This document shows, one piece after another, positions 8,349 through 17,389 of a stretch of DNA of 64,000 bases; the first letter of the stretch is position 1; every line of letters begins with the position of its first letter. This DNA is from Alphaproteobacteria bacterium RIFCSPHIGHO2_01_FULL_41_14 (GTDB lineage Bacteria; Pseudomonadota; Alphaproteobacteria; UBA7879; UBA5542). The notes under the pieces were generated by a model, which saw only the letters and a program-made list of their open reading frames with translations, searched no databases and had not been told where the DNA came from. Both the position numbers and the translations under genes were made by a program. Location of the stretch: NCBI GenBank assembly GCA_001767855.1, contig MEMF01000001.1, positions 1-64,000 on the forward strand, given 5' to 3'.

Positions 8349-9946
8349 CTTTTTTTAGAAAGACTCTAACCATAATTTCAAACCGTTTCACACGTTTTCT
8401 TTGCATAAGCCTTACCATCCCTTTTCTTGGGATTCCTTTAGACACAGGAGCGGCACCCACACCAGCCAGCAGGGATGATGATCCTCCTCCTCATGCCAGG
8501 CAGAAGCGTCACAGTCCTAGAGATCTAGAGGACCAGAGAGACCCTATACAGAGAGATCCTTACGAAGAGCATCTCAGCAACCACGCAAGTGCTCTCCTAC
8601 AATCCGTTCTCGCGGACCGTTCAATCTCTCGTCTCCCGAAAGGGACTATTCCCTACTTGAAGGACGTGGTTCAATACATACTACAGAAGTTTCACTATGC
8701 CGTAGGGGAACGGAGGCCAATACCCCTCTTAACACTTTATGATCTCTTCAGAGATGCCATGAAAAACTGGTATCCTCTCCTCAGCCAAAGTGTCGATCCT
8801 CAGGCCAGCAGTCAAACAAAAGCAGAATGCAGCACTCTTAGGCTTCGACTTCTTATGGAGGATTGGGCCCAAATGGAACAGGCCTATCCTGGAAAAGACC
8901 TACCAGCTTTGGTCCATAACCATTACAGAGCCTTATTTCCACAACCTTTAGAGTTGACGTATCAAGAAGCCCATGCTTATTACGCCAATGCCGCATACTA
9001 TAGCCCCTTCTTCAAAGATCTGGTCGTAAAGTCTGGGTTTAATACCACTATCGCCTCCGCCGCTACGCGCTTCTTTATAAGATCCGTACGCCAAGAGCAT
9101 ACGCACGAAGATCTTCTTCAAATCACCGATTTGATTGGTGCCTATTTAGGCAACAACGAAGCTTATTTTCAACAAAAGTATGGACATCTCGCTTTTCTCA
9201 CGGAACAATTTGATGCGTGGTTGCCCAGATTCCAACGTCCTTTCCATCAGATTATTCCCCTGATCGAGTCTCTGCACCTTTTTACGAACCCCGGTTTTTC
9301 ACGCCAACCAGTGGACGCACAACGGCGCATTGCCGAGGATGTTCTTCACATATGGGCGTATCATGAACTCCAAACGCCTATGGACGGAGACCAATCCTAT
9401 TTTTTTCCTCTTGTGCGCCCAGCGCTGGCTTTGTTCACGGGTTTTGACCTCTTTACACAAGAAACATTCCCGCTGGACCCTTTGAAACTCTTGGTTCTCA
9501 GTGCTTGGTCTGTGAGAAGCGCAACAACAAATCAACCTCTATGCCCGTATCCCCTAGACGCTGTCGTTGAGTTGATCAAAAATTATCCCAGAATGCTGCT
9601 TGGAAACGAATCAGACCACGAAGGTCATGCCAATTATTTAAACCACTGGGGATCCATAGTCCAATGCTATGTTGATTGCTGTCTCAGCGCCCCAGATCCG
9701 CGCTTTCTTCCTTATGTTGTCGTGAGACCTCTCTACCAAACCTTAGGAGAACAATATGTTCATGAAAACCTGTGGGCGTGGTTAAAAATGATCGCTGCCA
9801 GTCAGCCTTTGGAGACAGCTTCTGCAGCCGATTCAGGCAGAGGGGAATCTCCCTCAGAGAATCATTCGAGAGATGAAGAATGGAATCCAGCCTGGGATGA
9901 GGCCCCGTCCCTTAATCCTAATCCAGAAGGGTGGTTCAATGAATAG
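8315..9946 (+). CDS. Secreted protein of unknown function (tandem member 2)
   Basis: Not recognised. The 543-residue product begins with a long basic n-region and a hydrophobic stretch (about residues 27-45, FLCISLTIPFLGIPLDTGAA), then RDDDPPPHARQKR, a motif shared with the upstream gene. The rest is helical, without transmembrane segments or a visible catalytic motif, and ends in an acidic Trp-rich tail (DEEWNPAWDEAP, PEGWFNE) resembling that of member 1. The only in-frame ATG is at 8315, inside the end of member 1; the segment aligned with the start of member 1 (around 8373-8377) has ACC ATA where member 1 has ATG ATC, so the true start may be non-standard. Coding-strand composition is C-rich as in member 1. 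Confidence 0.55.
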   Translation: MGRRRLWGFFITFFRKTLTIISNRFTRFLCISLTIPFLGIPLDTGAAPTPASRDDDPPPHARQKRHSPRDLEDQRDPIQRDPYEEHLSNHASALLQSVLADRSISRLPKGTIPYLKDVVQYILQKFHYAVGERRPIPLLTLYDLFRDAMKNWYPLLSQSVDPQASSQTKAECSTLRLRLLMEDWAQMEQAYPGKDLPALVHNHYRALFPQPLELTYQEAHAYYANAAYYSPFFKDLVVKSGFNTTIASAATRFFIRSVRQEHTHEDLLQITDLIGAYLGNNEAYFQQKYGHLAFLTEQFDAWLPRFQRPFHQIIPLIESLHLFTNPGFSRQPVDAQRRIAEDVLHIWAYHELQTPMDGDQSYFFPLVRPALALFTGFDLFTQETFPLDPLKLLVLSAWSVRSATTNQPLCPYPLDAVVELIKNYPRMLLGNESDHEGHANYLNHWGSIVQCYVDCCLSAPDPRFLPYVVVRPLYQTLGEQYVHENLWAWLKMIAASQPLETASAADSGRGESPSENHSRDEEWNPAWDEAPSLNPNPEGWFNE

Positions 9947-10115
9947 AATCTTTACGGAAAGAAAAATGATCTTTCTCGTCCCTCTCATTGGGGCACCTCC
10001 CCCTGTCTGTTCCGAGGAAGAACCTAACAAGAGTCTCTTCTGCGCCAGAGGCCTAAAGAGAAAGTACAGAAAAACCAAGAGCCCATACCCCCTGTTTCTT
10101 CATCTCTTCCCTTGA
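9939..10115 (+). pseudogene. Short frame resembling a decayed third member of the secreted tandem
   Basis: An ATG at 9939, overlapping the stop codon of the previous gene and preceded by AAGGGTGG, opens a 58-residue frame beginning MNRIFTERKMIFLVPLIGAP. It aligns loosely with ILERTLMIIKVLL of tandem member 1 and with its LPVLGAPADDDP block (here VPLIGAPPPVCSEEEP). After about 25 residues the similarity is lost and the frame becomes Lys/Pro-rich. It could be a small real peptide, but a truncated copy of the neighbouring genes fits better. Confidence 0.3.
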
Positions 10116-10170
10116 AATTTATGCCTTTTCTTTTAAGTGTTTGATGGTACACTGGAAGAAGCAGGAAAAA

Positions 10171-12123
10171 ATGGGGGCAGGGGCGATCTTTTCTATGATC
10201 GAGTATAAAAAAATAAAACAGAGGGTACTTTCCCACAGAGTTTTCAGTGTATTTACACGGAAGCACTGCCCTTTTTTGATCCTCATTTTGGGTCTTTTTT
10301 TAATCCCTGATCGGTCATACGCTGCTGGAACAAATTCTGTTCAAATTCAGGGGGGGTCCACAGGAAATGGTGCAGGAACTGCGGCCAACGCCTATGGAAA
10401 TGACAGTGTTGCCATTGGTCCTGCAGCTGTTGCAGGTGTCAGTGGTCAGTCTGGTACTTATGTAGATAATATTGCCGTTGGACACTCATCAACCGCTTCA
10501 GCGACCTCTGCCATCGCCATTGGACTTTCCTCCACAGCTTCAGGCAGCGGTGCCGCTGCCGTTGGACCCACAGCAACAGCTTCAGGCAGCGCTAGCGCTG
10601 CCATTGGATCTGCTGCAGCGGCTTCAGGTACCGCTGCCGCTGCTGTTGGAGAATCATCAATAGCTTCAGGCAACTATGCTTCTGCCGTTGGAAAGTCAAC
10701 AACAGCTTCGAATACCTCTACCATCGCTATCGGAGGGACCATTGGGTCGTCAGGCGCCCACGCGAGTGGTCTCTCTTCCATCGCCATTGGAGGGCCTAAC
10801 GATGCAGGAACGCCTGTGTCTGCCACTGTTGCCGGGAATTATGCAACAGGTATTGGGCCAGGGGCTGCCGCCGCGGGTGCTAGTGCCACCGCCGTTGGAA
10901 AGTCATCAACAGCTTCAGCGACCTCTGCCGCTGCCTTTGGATCCTCCTCCGCAGCGACTGGCACCTCTGCCACCGCCATCGGGGTCGCAGCACTAGCTAC
11001 AGGAACAAGCTCCAGTGCTCTTGGGCACAGCGCCCAAGCGGATGGTCTTTCTTCCATCGCTATTGGAGGGCCCAACGATGCGGGAACGCCTGTACCCGCC
11101 CTTGTCACGGGGAATTATGCAACCGGTGTTGGACCAGGGGCCGCCGCCGCGGGTGCTGGTGCCACAGCCCTCGGAAAAACGGCCTCCGCTTCAGCCACCT
11201 CTGCCTCTGCCGTTGGAAACTCAGCAACAGCATCAGGGACCTCTTCCATTGCTGTTGGACTTTCATCAGCTGCTTCTGGTACCTCTGCCATCGCCATTGG
11301 AGGGCCCAACGATGCGGGAACGCCGGTGTCTGCCACTGTCGCGGGGAATTATGCAACGGGTGTTGGGCCAGGGGCCGCCGCCGCGGGTGCTGGTGCCACA
11401 GCCCTCGGAAAAACGGCCTCCGCTTCAGCCACCTCTGCCTCTGCCGTTGGAAACTCCTCCACCGCGTCGGGCACTTCTTCCGCTGCCTTTGGAGCCTCCT
11501 CCACAGCTTCAGGCGCCTCTGCCATTGCCGTTGGACTTTCCTCCACAGCTTCAAGTACCTCTACCATCTCCATTGGACCCTCCTCCACCGCGTCGGGCAC
11601 CTCTTCCGCTGCTTTTGGAGCCTCCTCCACAGCGTCTGGCACTTCTGCCATCGCTATTGGTCCTAGTGCTCAAGCCACCGCGACGAATTCAGGTGCTTTT
11701 GGGGTAGGGTCCATTGCCGATCAAGCCAATACCATCTCAGTAGGGTCTGGGGCTGCTGGGGATTCTGCGACGTATCAATATCGCCGCATTATGAATGTGG
11801 CTACCCCTACAGCGGCGCACGATGCCACCACCAAAGATTATGTGGATGGTCTACACACCGCTGTTTCTACTGACGTCAGAAACCTAGGTCGTCGGGTCGA
11901 TAACCTGGGTGCCATGCAAATGGCGGTGGTCAATGCGCAGATCCCGATTCCAGAAGGACATTCTTCCACCATTGGGGTGGGTGTGGGGTCGTATAATGGC
12001 ACGCAAGCCACCTCTCTGGCCATGGCCCACCGCTTGCCCGGGAATTTCCAATTTAGTGGTAATTTGGCCATTGGAAACAGTGGTGAAAAAGCTGGTGGTA
12101 TGGGGATAGGATATACGTTCTGA
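10171..12123 (+). CDS. Trimeric autotransporter adhesin (YadA-like)
   Basis: Surface adhesin of the type V secretion family; three chains form one beta-barrel anchor and a fibrous head. The start at ATG 10171 has AGGA 5 bases upstream; ATG 10195 is an alternative. A long basic signal peptide ends near PDRSYAA. The head (about residues 55-520 of 650) is built from 14-residue-like YadA head repeats of the form AIGxxATASGxxSxAxG, interrupted by three copies of an IGGPNDAGTPVxAxVxGNYATG insert. A neck, RRIMNVATPTAAHDATTKDYVD, and only a short coiled stalk lead to the C-terminal membrane anchor (about the last 80 residues), which ends in GGMGIGYTF with the terminal aromatic residue needed for barrel assembly. 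The repeat DNA is high in GC and nearly identical in places, so repeat number may change by recombination. The gene is complete. Confidence 0.95.
   Translation: MGAGAIFSMIEYKKIKQRVLSHRVFSVFTRKHCPFLILILGLFLIPDRSYAAGTNSVQIQGGSTGNGAGTAANAYGNDSVAIGPAAVAGVSGQSGTYVDNIAVGHSSTASATSAIAIGLSSTASGSGAAAVGPTATASGSASAAIGSAAAASGTAAAAVGESSIASGNYASAVGKSTTASNTSTIAIGGTIGSSGAHASGLSSIAIGGPNDAGTPVSATVAGNYATGIGPGAAAAGASATAVGKSSTASATSAAAFGSSSAATGTSATAIGVAALATGTSSSALGHSAQADGLSSIAIGGPNDAGTPVPALVTGNYATGVGPGAAAAGAGATALGKTASASATSASAVGNSATASGTSSIAVGLSSAASGTSAIAIGGPNDAGTPVSATVAGNYATGVGPGAAAAGAGATALGKTASASATSASAVGNSSTASGTSSAAFGASSTASGASAIAVGLSSTASSTSTISIGPSSTASGTSSAAFGASSTASGTSAIAIGPSAQATATNSGAFGVGSIADQANTISVGSGAAGDSATYQYRRIMNVATPTAAHDATTKDYVDGLHTAVSTDVRNLGRRVDNLGAMQMAVVNAQIPIPEGHSSTIGVGVGSYNGTQATSLAMAHRLPGNFQFSGNLAIGNSGEKAGGMGIGYTF
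11137..11220 (+). repeat. 84-base exact repeat, copy 1, inside the adhesin gene
   Basis: Bases 11137-11220 (GGGGCCGCCGCC ... GTTGGAAAC) recur without a change at 11371-11454, exactly 234 bases (78 codons) away. They encode the segment GAAAAGAGATALGKTASAS and following residues. The wider 234-base unit is also alike, and a more diverged unit lies 276 bases further upstream. Confidence 0.9.
11371..11454 (+). repeat. 84-base exact repeat, copy 2, inside the adhesin gene
   Basis: Identical to 11137-11220 and in the same codon frame. Exact identity, including synonymous positions, points to a recent duplication or gene conversion within the adhesin. Confidence 0.9.
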
Positions 12124-12350
12124 AGATTGTTCCGACGCTCTCAACAGATGATTATAAAAAAACAATCTCCGTCACTCTCGAGCCCTCTGGGCGTGGTAAT
12201 CCATCTTATAAAGATGTTTCCTATCTGGCATATTTCCTGTAGTACACTTAAAACAGCTGGATCCCGCGCCTATTCTTCGAATGGGCTCTGGATGACGATG
12301 GTGGAGAGGAATGAGGCTTGATGGCCTTGCATCTTTGCTGAATCTGTACT

Positions 12351-12376
12351 AAAACTCTCAGGATGTGTAGAGTTTT
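12351..12376 (+). promoter_or_regulatory. Stem-loop directly upstream of the miaB start
   Basis: AAAACTCT (12351-12358) pairs perfectly with AGAGTTTT (12369-12376), with a 10-base loop CAGGATGTGT. The stem ends 5 bases before the miaB ATG. The only Shine-Dalgarno-like sequence nearby, AGGA, is in the loop, so the hairpin may affect translation of miaB. The rest of the 258-base gap after the adhesin gene holds no convincing gene. Confidence 0.45.
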
Positions 12377-12381
12377 GACCC

Positions 12382-13743
12382 ATGACTAATCCGTTGAAGA
12401 AAGTCTATGTAAAAACATATGGCTGCGCGATGAATGTTTACGATTCCGATCGGATGACCCAGCTGCTCGAGATGCATGGGTATGAAGTGACCGAGAATCC
12501 GAAAGACGCCAATATCAGTATCGTGAACACCTGCCATATTCGGGAAAAAGCCACAGAGAAAGTTTTTTCTGAATTGGGACGCCTGAAAGCCAATAGAAAG
12601 TCCAAACGGGATAAGGGCGAAGAAGGTCTCCTCGTGGTGGCTGGGTGTGTGGCTCAAGCCGAGGGATCAGAAATCATGCGTCGAGCGCCCTATGTGGATG
12701 TGGTGATTGGTCCCCAATCTTATCATGAACTGCCCGAAATGATTGAAAGGGCCAAACGTGCCTTGCCGGCAGACGATCGGCAGAATCTCGTGCGTACAGA
12801 ATTTCCTGTGGAGTCGAAGTTTGATCAGTTGCCTTTACCCGACTCTAACCAACAACTCTCCGCATTGCTTTCCATTCAAGAAGGGTGCGATAAGTTCTGT
12901 ACCTATTGTGTGGTGCCCTATACGCGGGGGGCTGAGTTTTCTCGCCCCGTGTCGGAGCTCCTGGCGGAAGCCAAGCATTTGGTGGGTCAAGGGGTGAAGG
13001 AACTCATGCTGCTGGGTCAGAATGTGACAGCGTACCATGGGAAAAGCCCCACGGGTTGCGGGGAGTGGGGGATCGCTGAGCTGTGCCTTGAATTGGCCAA
13101 TATGGAAGGGCTTGAACGCATTCGTTATACAACCTCCCATCCGCGCGATATGGATCAATCTCTGGCAAATGCTCATGGGTCCTGCTCTAAACTCATGCCT
13201 TTCCTGCACTTGCCTGTGCAGTCAGGGTCGGATCGTATTTTGAAATTGATGAATCGTCAGCACACAGCCAGCCACTATCGCGAGATCATTGCCATGTTTC
13301 GAGAGGCTTGTCCTCAGATGGCTTTTTCGTCCGATTTCATCGTGGGGTTTCCCGGAGAGTCCGAGAAAGATTTTGAAGAGACCATGCAGCTCGTTCGGGA
13401 TATTGACTATGCGCTTTCTTACAGCTTCAAATACAGTCGTCGCCCTGGAACGCCCGCCTCTGTCATGGAGTTACAAGTTCCCGTCGAGATACAGGATGAA
13501 CGCCTCCAAAGATTGCAATCTCTCTTAAATGAACAACAAATGAGATTTAACAAAAGCTTGGTGGGCACGAGTATTCCGGTGCTGTTTGAAAAGAAAGGGA
13601 CGGGGGAAAATCAAATAATTGGCAAAAGTCCCTACATGCAGGGTGTTCATGTGGAATCAAATTGTGATATAATCGGACTTATAAAAGACGTTAAAATAAC
13701 AGAAGCAGGCTTTAAAGCGTTGAAAGGGATAGTTCTCTCATAG
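12382..13743 (+). CDS. miaB: tRNA-2-methylthio-N6-dimethylallyladenosine synthase MiaB
   Basis: Radical-SAM methylthiotransferase that adds a methylthio group to isopentenyl-adenosine 37 of tRNAs reading UNN codons. The N-terminal domain has the second-cluster cysteines Cys15 (KTYGCAMN), Cys51 (VNTCHIREKA) and Cys89 (VAGC). The radical-SAM domain has CxxxCxxC at Cys169, Cys173 and Cys176 (GCDKFCTYC), and a C-terminal TRAM domain follows. The 453-residue length is normal. It heads the classic alphaproteobacterial order miaB-phoH-ybeY-corC, with 7 bases to phoH. The stem-loop before the start may modulate expression. Confidence 0.97.
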   Translation: MTNPLKKVYVKTYGCAMNVYDSDRMTQLLEMHGYEVTENPKDANISIVNTCHIREKATEKVFSELGRLKANRKSKRDKGEEGLLVVAGCVAQAEGSEIMRRAPYVDVVIGPQSYHELPEMIERAKRALPADDRQNLVRTEFPVESKFDQLPLPDSNQQLSALLSIQEGCDKFCTYCVVPYTRGAEFSRPVSELLAEAKHLVGQGVKELMLLGQNVTAYHGKSPTGCGEWGIAELCLELANMEGLERIRYTTSHPRDMDQSLANAHGSCSKLMPFLHLPVQSGSDRILKLMNRQHTASHYREIIAMFREACPQMAFSSDFIVGFPGESEKDFEETMQLVRDIDYALSYSFKYSRRPGTPASVMELQVPVEIQDERLQRLQSLLNEQQMRFNKSLVGTSIPVLFEKKGTGENQIIGKSPYMQGVHVESNCDIIGLIKDVKITEAGFKALKGIVLS

Positions 13744-13750
13744 AGTTCGG

Positions 13751-14698
13751 ATGACAGAGATAAAAACAACTCCAATCTTAGAAAGCATTTTAGAATTTTC
13801 CGATAACCAGGTTCTTCAGCAACTGGTTGGGTCCCACAATGAGCATTTGAAAAAACTTGAGTCTCAGTTCGAGATCAAGGTTTGTTTGCGCGGCAACTTT
13901 ATCACCCTGGTCGGAGAAGAATCAAACGTACAGCAAGCCAAAACTGTTTTGACAGATCTTTATCATTTATTAGAAACAGGGGGGGGAATGAATCAATCTG
14001 ACGTGACACGGCATTTTTCAAAGGGAGCGGTCGATCAAACCGATATCCGCATCAAGTTAAAAACAGAAGATCGTGTAATTGTTCCGCGGAATAAAAATCA
14101 GAGCCATTTCATCCATCTTCTTCAAAAACATGATCTCGTCTTTGGGGTCGGTCCCGCCGGCACGGGCAAAACCTATATGGCGGTGGCCATGGGGGTCTCA
14201 CTGCTGATGGCAGGGCATGTTGACCGGCTTGTTCTCTCTCGTCCGGCCATCGAAGCGGGCGAAAAACTGGGATTCTTGCCCGGGGATCTAAAAGAAAAAA
14301 TTGATCCGTATTTGCGCCCTATTTTTGATGCGCTCCATGATATGTTTAGCCCCTCCACTCTGGAAAAATTGATGGTGAGTGGCATTATTGAAGTGGCGCC
14401 TCTTGCCTTTATGCGGGGTCGCACGTTATCTCATTCCTATATCATTCTGGATGAAGCCCAGAACACGACGGCCATGCAAATGAAAATGTTTCTCACCCGT
14501 TTAGGCGAGAATGCGCGCATGGTGATCACAGGAGATATGACGCAAATAGACCTTCCCCCTCATCAAAAATCAGGGTTGGTGGATGCGTTGGAAAAATTAG
14601 AAAAAATACCGGATATTGGCGTCATGAAGTTTTCTCAAGACGATGTGGTGCGCCATCCTTTGGTTGGACAGGTTTTGAAGGCTTATGACGGGGACTAA
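13751..14698 (+). CDS. PhoH-like ATPase (YbeZ)
   Basis: ATP-binding protein that partners YbeY in RNA metabolism. A KH-like N-terminal region (about residues 30-75) precedes the PhoH P-loop ATPase domain, with Walker A GPAGTGKT at 134-141 and Walker B YIILDEAQN near residue 235. The length of 315 residues is typical. The stop overlaps the ybeY start by 14 bases, implying coupled translation. Confidence 0.95.
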   Translation: MTEIKTTPILESILEFSDNQVLQQLVGSHNEHLKKLESQFEIKVCLRGNFITLVGEESNVQQAKTVLTDLYHLLETGGGMNQSDVTRHFSKGAVDQTDIRIKLKTEDRVIVPRNKNQSHFIHLLQKHDLVFGVGPAGTGKTYMAVAMGVSLLMAGHVDRLVLSRPAIEAGEKLGFLPGDLKEKIDPYLRPIFDALHDMFSPSTLEKLMVSGIIEVAPLAFMRGRTLSHSYIILDEAQNTTAMQMKMFLTRLGENARMVITGDMTQIDLPPHQKSGLVDALEKLEKIPDIGVMKFSQDDVVRHPLVGQVLKAYDGD

Positions 14699-15200
14699 TC
14701 CTCTGGCGCTCGCAGAAATTTCCATAAAAGCTGAAGCTTGGCAACAAGAGGCTGAGTTTTCGGTATTAGATATTGAAACAGCTCTTGCGGCGGTGAGGCG
14801 CTTTTTTCCCTTATTAGTTCAGAAAGGTCATGTAGATGTGGTTCTTGGAGATGATGATTTATTGCAACACTTGAATGCAACGTACTGTCAGAAAAATAAG
14901 CCCACCAATGTCCTTTCTTTCCCCCAAGAAGACTTAAAGAAAGGAAGCTATTTACCCCCGGAAAAATTTGTGTTATTGGGGGATATTGTGCTCTCTTATC
15001 AGACCATTAAAGCAGAAGCCTTCTCTCAACATAAAGCTTTCTCCCATCATTTAAAGCACCTTGTGGTGCACGGGTTCCTTCATCTTCTGGGATTCGATCA
15101 TGAAGATCCGTCCGATGCAGCCGAAATGGAATCGCTTGAAATTAAGATTTTAAACTCTTTGAATGTTCCTAACCCCTACGAGGAGGATGAGCTCGAATGA
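14685..15200 (+). CDS. ybeY: Endoribonuclease YbeY (rRNA maturation)
   Basis: Zinc-dependent single-strand endoribonuclease involved in 16S rRNA 3' maturation and ribosome quality control. The signature HGFLHLLGFDHE supplies zinc ligands His129, His133 and His139, and NVLSFPQ is the other conserved block. It has 171 residues. The ATG at 14685 overlaps the phoH end by 14 bases, and the stop overlaps the corC start (ATGA). Confidence 0.96.
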   Translation: MTGTNPLALAEISIKAEAWQQEAEFSVLDIETALAAVRRFFPLLVQKGHVDVVLGDDDLLQHLNATYCQKNKPTNVLSFPQEDLKKGSYLPPEKFVLLGDIVLSYQTIKAEAFSQHKAFSHHLKHLVVHGFLHLLGFDHEDPSDAAEMESLEIKILNSLNVPNPYEEDELE

Positions 15201-16015
15201 CCTTTTTAACAAAAATAAAATCACTGTGGGTGCATAGAAAGGATCAGTCGACCCTCCAGAAAGACAAACTATCTGATCGTCCCCACGAAGAAGTGGACGA
15301 AAAAAAGATGGCCATGATCCAGAATGTTCTCCCTCTTTTCGAGCTTCCTGTTTATGAAATCATGACACCTCGAGCAGACATTGATTGGATCGATCTGGAG
15401 CAGCCCCTCCCAAAGATATATAAATACGTTCTAAAATCCTCTCATAACAGTTTTCCTCTCTGTCGCCATGATTTAGATAAAGTCATTGGCAAGGTCAGCC
15501 TTAAAAAAGTGCTGCTCTCAGAAGAAAACTTGGATAAGGTAAAGCTAGAAAAATATTGTGAGCCCATTTTATTTGTTTCCCCCTCTCTTTCTTGCACTGA
15601 CCTTATTCTGAAGATGAAACAATCCAAAAATTATATGGCTGTGGTGGTGGATGAATTTGGTGGTGTGGATGGATTGGTCACCCTTAGTGATATTTCAGAA
15701 AAAGTCATCGGTGAGGTGGATCTTGATCAGTTGTCAGAAGTGGCTCCTATTATTTTTCACAAAGATCATACGTTGACGGTTGATGGTCGCATGACGCTTG
15801 AGGATTTAAATCGCGAAGTTCCGGGGCTTGTCTTACAAGAGAAAGCGAACGGAGCTGATACGGTGGGGGGGCTCGCCTCTAGTCTGGCCGGGCACATCCC
15901 GGTGAGAGGTGAGCTTATTAAGCATGGATCGGGACTGGTATTTGAAGTGCTTACGTGTGACGCTCGCCGCATTAAAAAGCTGCGCCTCCACCCTGTGAAT
16001 GGGGCTCAGAAATAA
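15197..16015 (+). CDS. CBS-domain protein of the HlyC/CorC family
   Basis: A soluble 272-residue protein with two CBS domains (about residues 50-175; MTPRADIDWIDLEQ and VVDEFGGVDGLVTLSDI) followed by a CorC_HlyC transporter-associated domain (about 190-268). There is no DUF21 membrane domain, so this is the short CorC-like form found next to ybeY in proteobacteria, linked to magnesium/cobalt efflux or envelope function. Four-base ATGA overlap with ybeY. In many alphaproteobacteria lnt follows; here the next gene is a convergent malic enzyme, so lnt has moved or is missing from this locus. Confidence 0.92.
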   Translation: MTFLTKIKSLWVHRKDQSTLQKDKLSDRPHEEVDEKKMAMIQNVLPLFELPVYEIMTPRADIDWIDLEQPLPKIYKYVLKSSHNSFPLCRHDLDKVIGKVSLKKVLLSEENLDKVKLEKYCEPILFVSPSLSCTDLILKMKQSKNYMAVVVDEFGGVDGLVTLSDISEKVIGEVDLDQLSEVAPIIFHKDHTLTVDGRMTLEDLNREVPGLVLQEKANGADTVGGLASSLAGHIPVRGELIKHGSGLVFEVLTCDARRIKKLRLHPVNGAQK

Positions 16016-16031
16016 TCTCATAAAACAGACT

Positions 16032-17303
16032 TCAATGATTTTTTAGATCCGCCTCATACTGGGCTAAATCTTCAATGGGCTTCTGGGCAACTTTTGTGTC
16101 CATAGCCGCTTTGGCGACCGCCGGAGAGATGGTATAGATCAGCCGTGGATCGAGGGCAGCAGGCAAGATGTACTCAGGACCAAAAACCAGCTTTTCTTTT
16201 TTGTAAGCTTTTAAAACAGAGGCTGGTACGGGTTCCTTTGCGAGTCCCGCGAGGGCTTCTGCTGCGGCCATTTTCATCTCTTGGTTGATTTCTTTGGCCC
16301 GACAATCAAGGGTTCCTCTAAATAGAAAAGGAAAGCACAAGACGTTGTTAATTTGGTTGGGAAAATCAGAGCGACCGGTTGCCATAATGGCATCAGGAAT
16401 ATGCTGTTTCACCTCTTCAGGTAGGATTTCAGGATTGGGGTTCGCCATGGCGAACACGATGGGGCGATCAGTCATAGCGCGGATCATCTCGATGCTGAAA
16501 GCCCCCTTGGAGGACAAACCAATCAAGACATCGGCGCCGGTGGCCGCTTCTAATAAAGTGCGGTCATGGGTATCGTTGGCCCACTTTTCTTTCCAGGGAT
16601 TCATTCCTTGGGTGCGTCCTTTGTGAATGACGCCCGTACGATCGACCAAGATCAGATTTTCTTTCCGCACTCCCCGGGCCACCAACAATTCGGCGCATGC
16701 AATGGCGGCAGCGCCAGCACCGTTAATGGTCACCTTAAGATCAGTGAAATCACGATCGGTGAGGTCACAGGCATTCAGCACGGCGGCCAAGACACAAATG
16801 GCGGTGCCATGTTGATCATCATGGAAGATGGGGATATCCATGACTTTCTTCAGAGTGTCTTCAATGATAAAGCACTCAGGCGCTTTAATGTCCTCGAGGT
16901 TGATGCCGCCGAAACTAGGGCCCAAATAGCGCACGGCATTAATAAAGGATTCGGCGTCAGGAGACTCAATCTCTAAATCAATACTGTCAACGTTAGCAAA
17001 CTTTTTGAATAAGACAGCTTTGCCTTCCATCACAGGCTTGGAGGCGAGAGCGCCGATATTGCCAAGTCCCAGCACAGCCGTGCCGTTCGAAATAACCGCC
17101 ACCAAGTTGCCTTTGTTGGTATAGGCATAAGCGGCTTCGGGATCTTTTTCAATGGCAAGGCAGGGAATGGCCACACCGGGTGTATAGGCCAACGCTAAAT
17201 CTTCTTGGTTCTCTAAAGGTTTGGTGGGAACAATTTCCAGTTTCCCTGGTTTGCCATGAGCATGATAATCAAGAACCATTTTTTCTTTTGAGTGTGTTGT
17301 CAT
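16032..17303 (-). CDS. Malic enzyme (oxaloacetate-decarboxylating, probably NADP-dependent), short form
   Basis: Converts malate to pyruvate and CO2 with reduction of NAD(P). The start chosen is the ATG at 17303 (MTTHSKEK); the frame extends 11 residues further. Conserved blocks include [10 protein letters not shown] (Tyr40), KAVLFKKFA (catalytic Lys95), [21 protein letters not shown] (metal-binding Asp region) and the nucleotide-binding [15 protein letters not shown]. At 423 residues it lacks the phosphotransacetylase-like C-terminal half of MaeB, so regulation by acetyl-CoA through that domain is not expected. Cofactor choice cannot be read with certainty. It converges on corC. Confidence 0.92.
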   Translation of the reverse strand: MTTHSKEKMVLDYHAHGKPGKLEIVPTKPLENQEDLALAYTPGVAIPCLAIEKDPEAAYAYTNKGNLVAVISNGTAVLGLGNIGALASKPVMEGKAVLFKKFANVDSIDLEIESPDAESFINAVRYLGPSFGGINLEDIKAPECFIIEDTLKKVMDIPIFHDDQHGTAICVLAAVLNACDLTDRDFTDLKVTINGAGAAAIACAELLVARGVRKENLILVDRTGVIHKGRTQGMNPWKEKWANDTHDRTLLEAATGADVLIGLSSKGAFSIEMIRAMTDRPIVFAMANPNPEILPEEVKQHIPDAIMATGRSDFPNQINNVLCFPFLFRGTLDCRAKEINQEMKMAAAEALAGLAKEPVPASVLKAYKKEKLVFGPEYILPAALDPRLIYTISPAVAKAAMDTKVAQKPIEDLAQYEADLKNH

Positions 17304-17389
17304 TTTAAGTCCATAAAGTGTGGTTTTTCTATACAATATTGTGAATTTCTAATACTGTGTGTATAACAGATTATGAAGAAGGTAACCAT

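Noticed and set aside
10780..11660. Regularly spaced repeats that might suggest a CRISPR array
   Set aside because: The repeats are multiples of three, stay in one reading frame and encode YadA head motifs; there are no unique spacers of even length and no cas genes.
10458..11707. Long open frames on both strands inside the adhesin gene, rich in Pro, Leu, Arg or Ala-Glu-Val repeats
   Set aside because: They are frame shadows of the repetitive GC-rich head sequence; the plus frame with signal peptide, neck and barrel anchor is the real gene.
12127..12321. 64-codon frame between the adhesin gene and miaB
   Set aside because: No ribosome-binding site, no family resemblance, composition typical of noncoding sequence.
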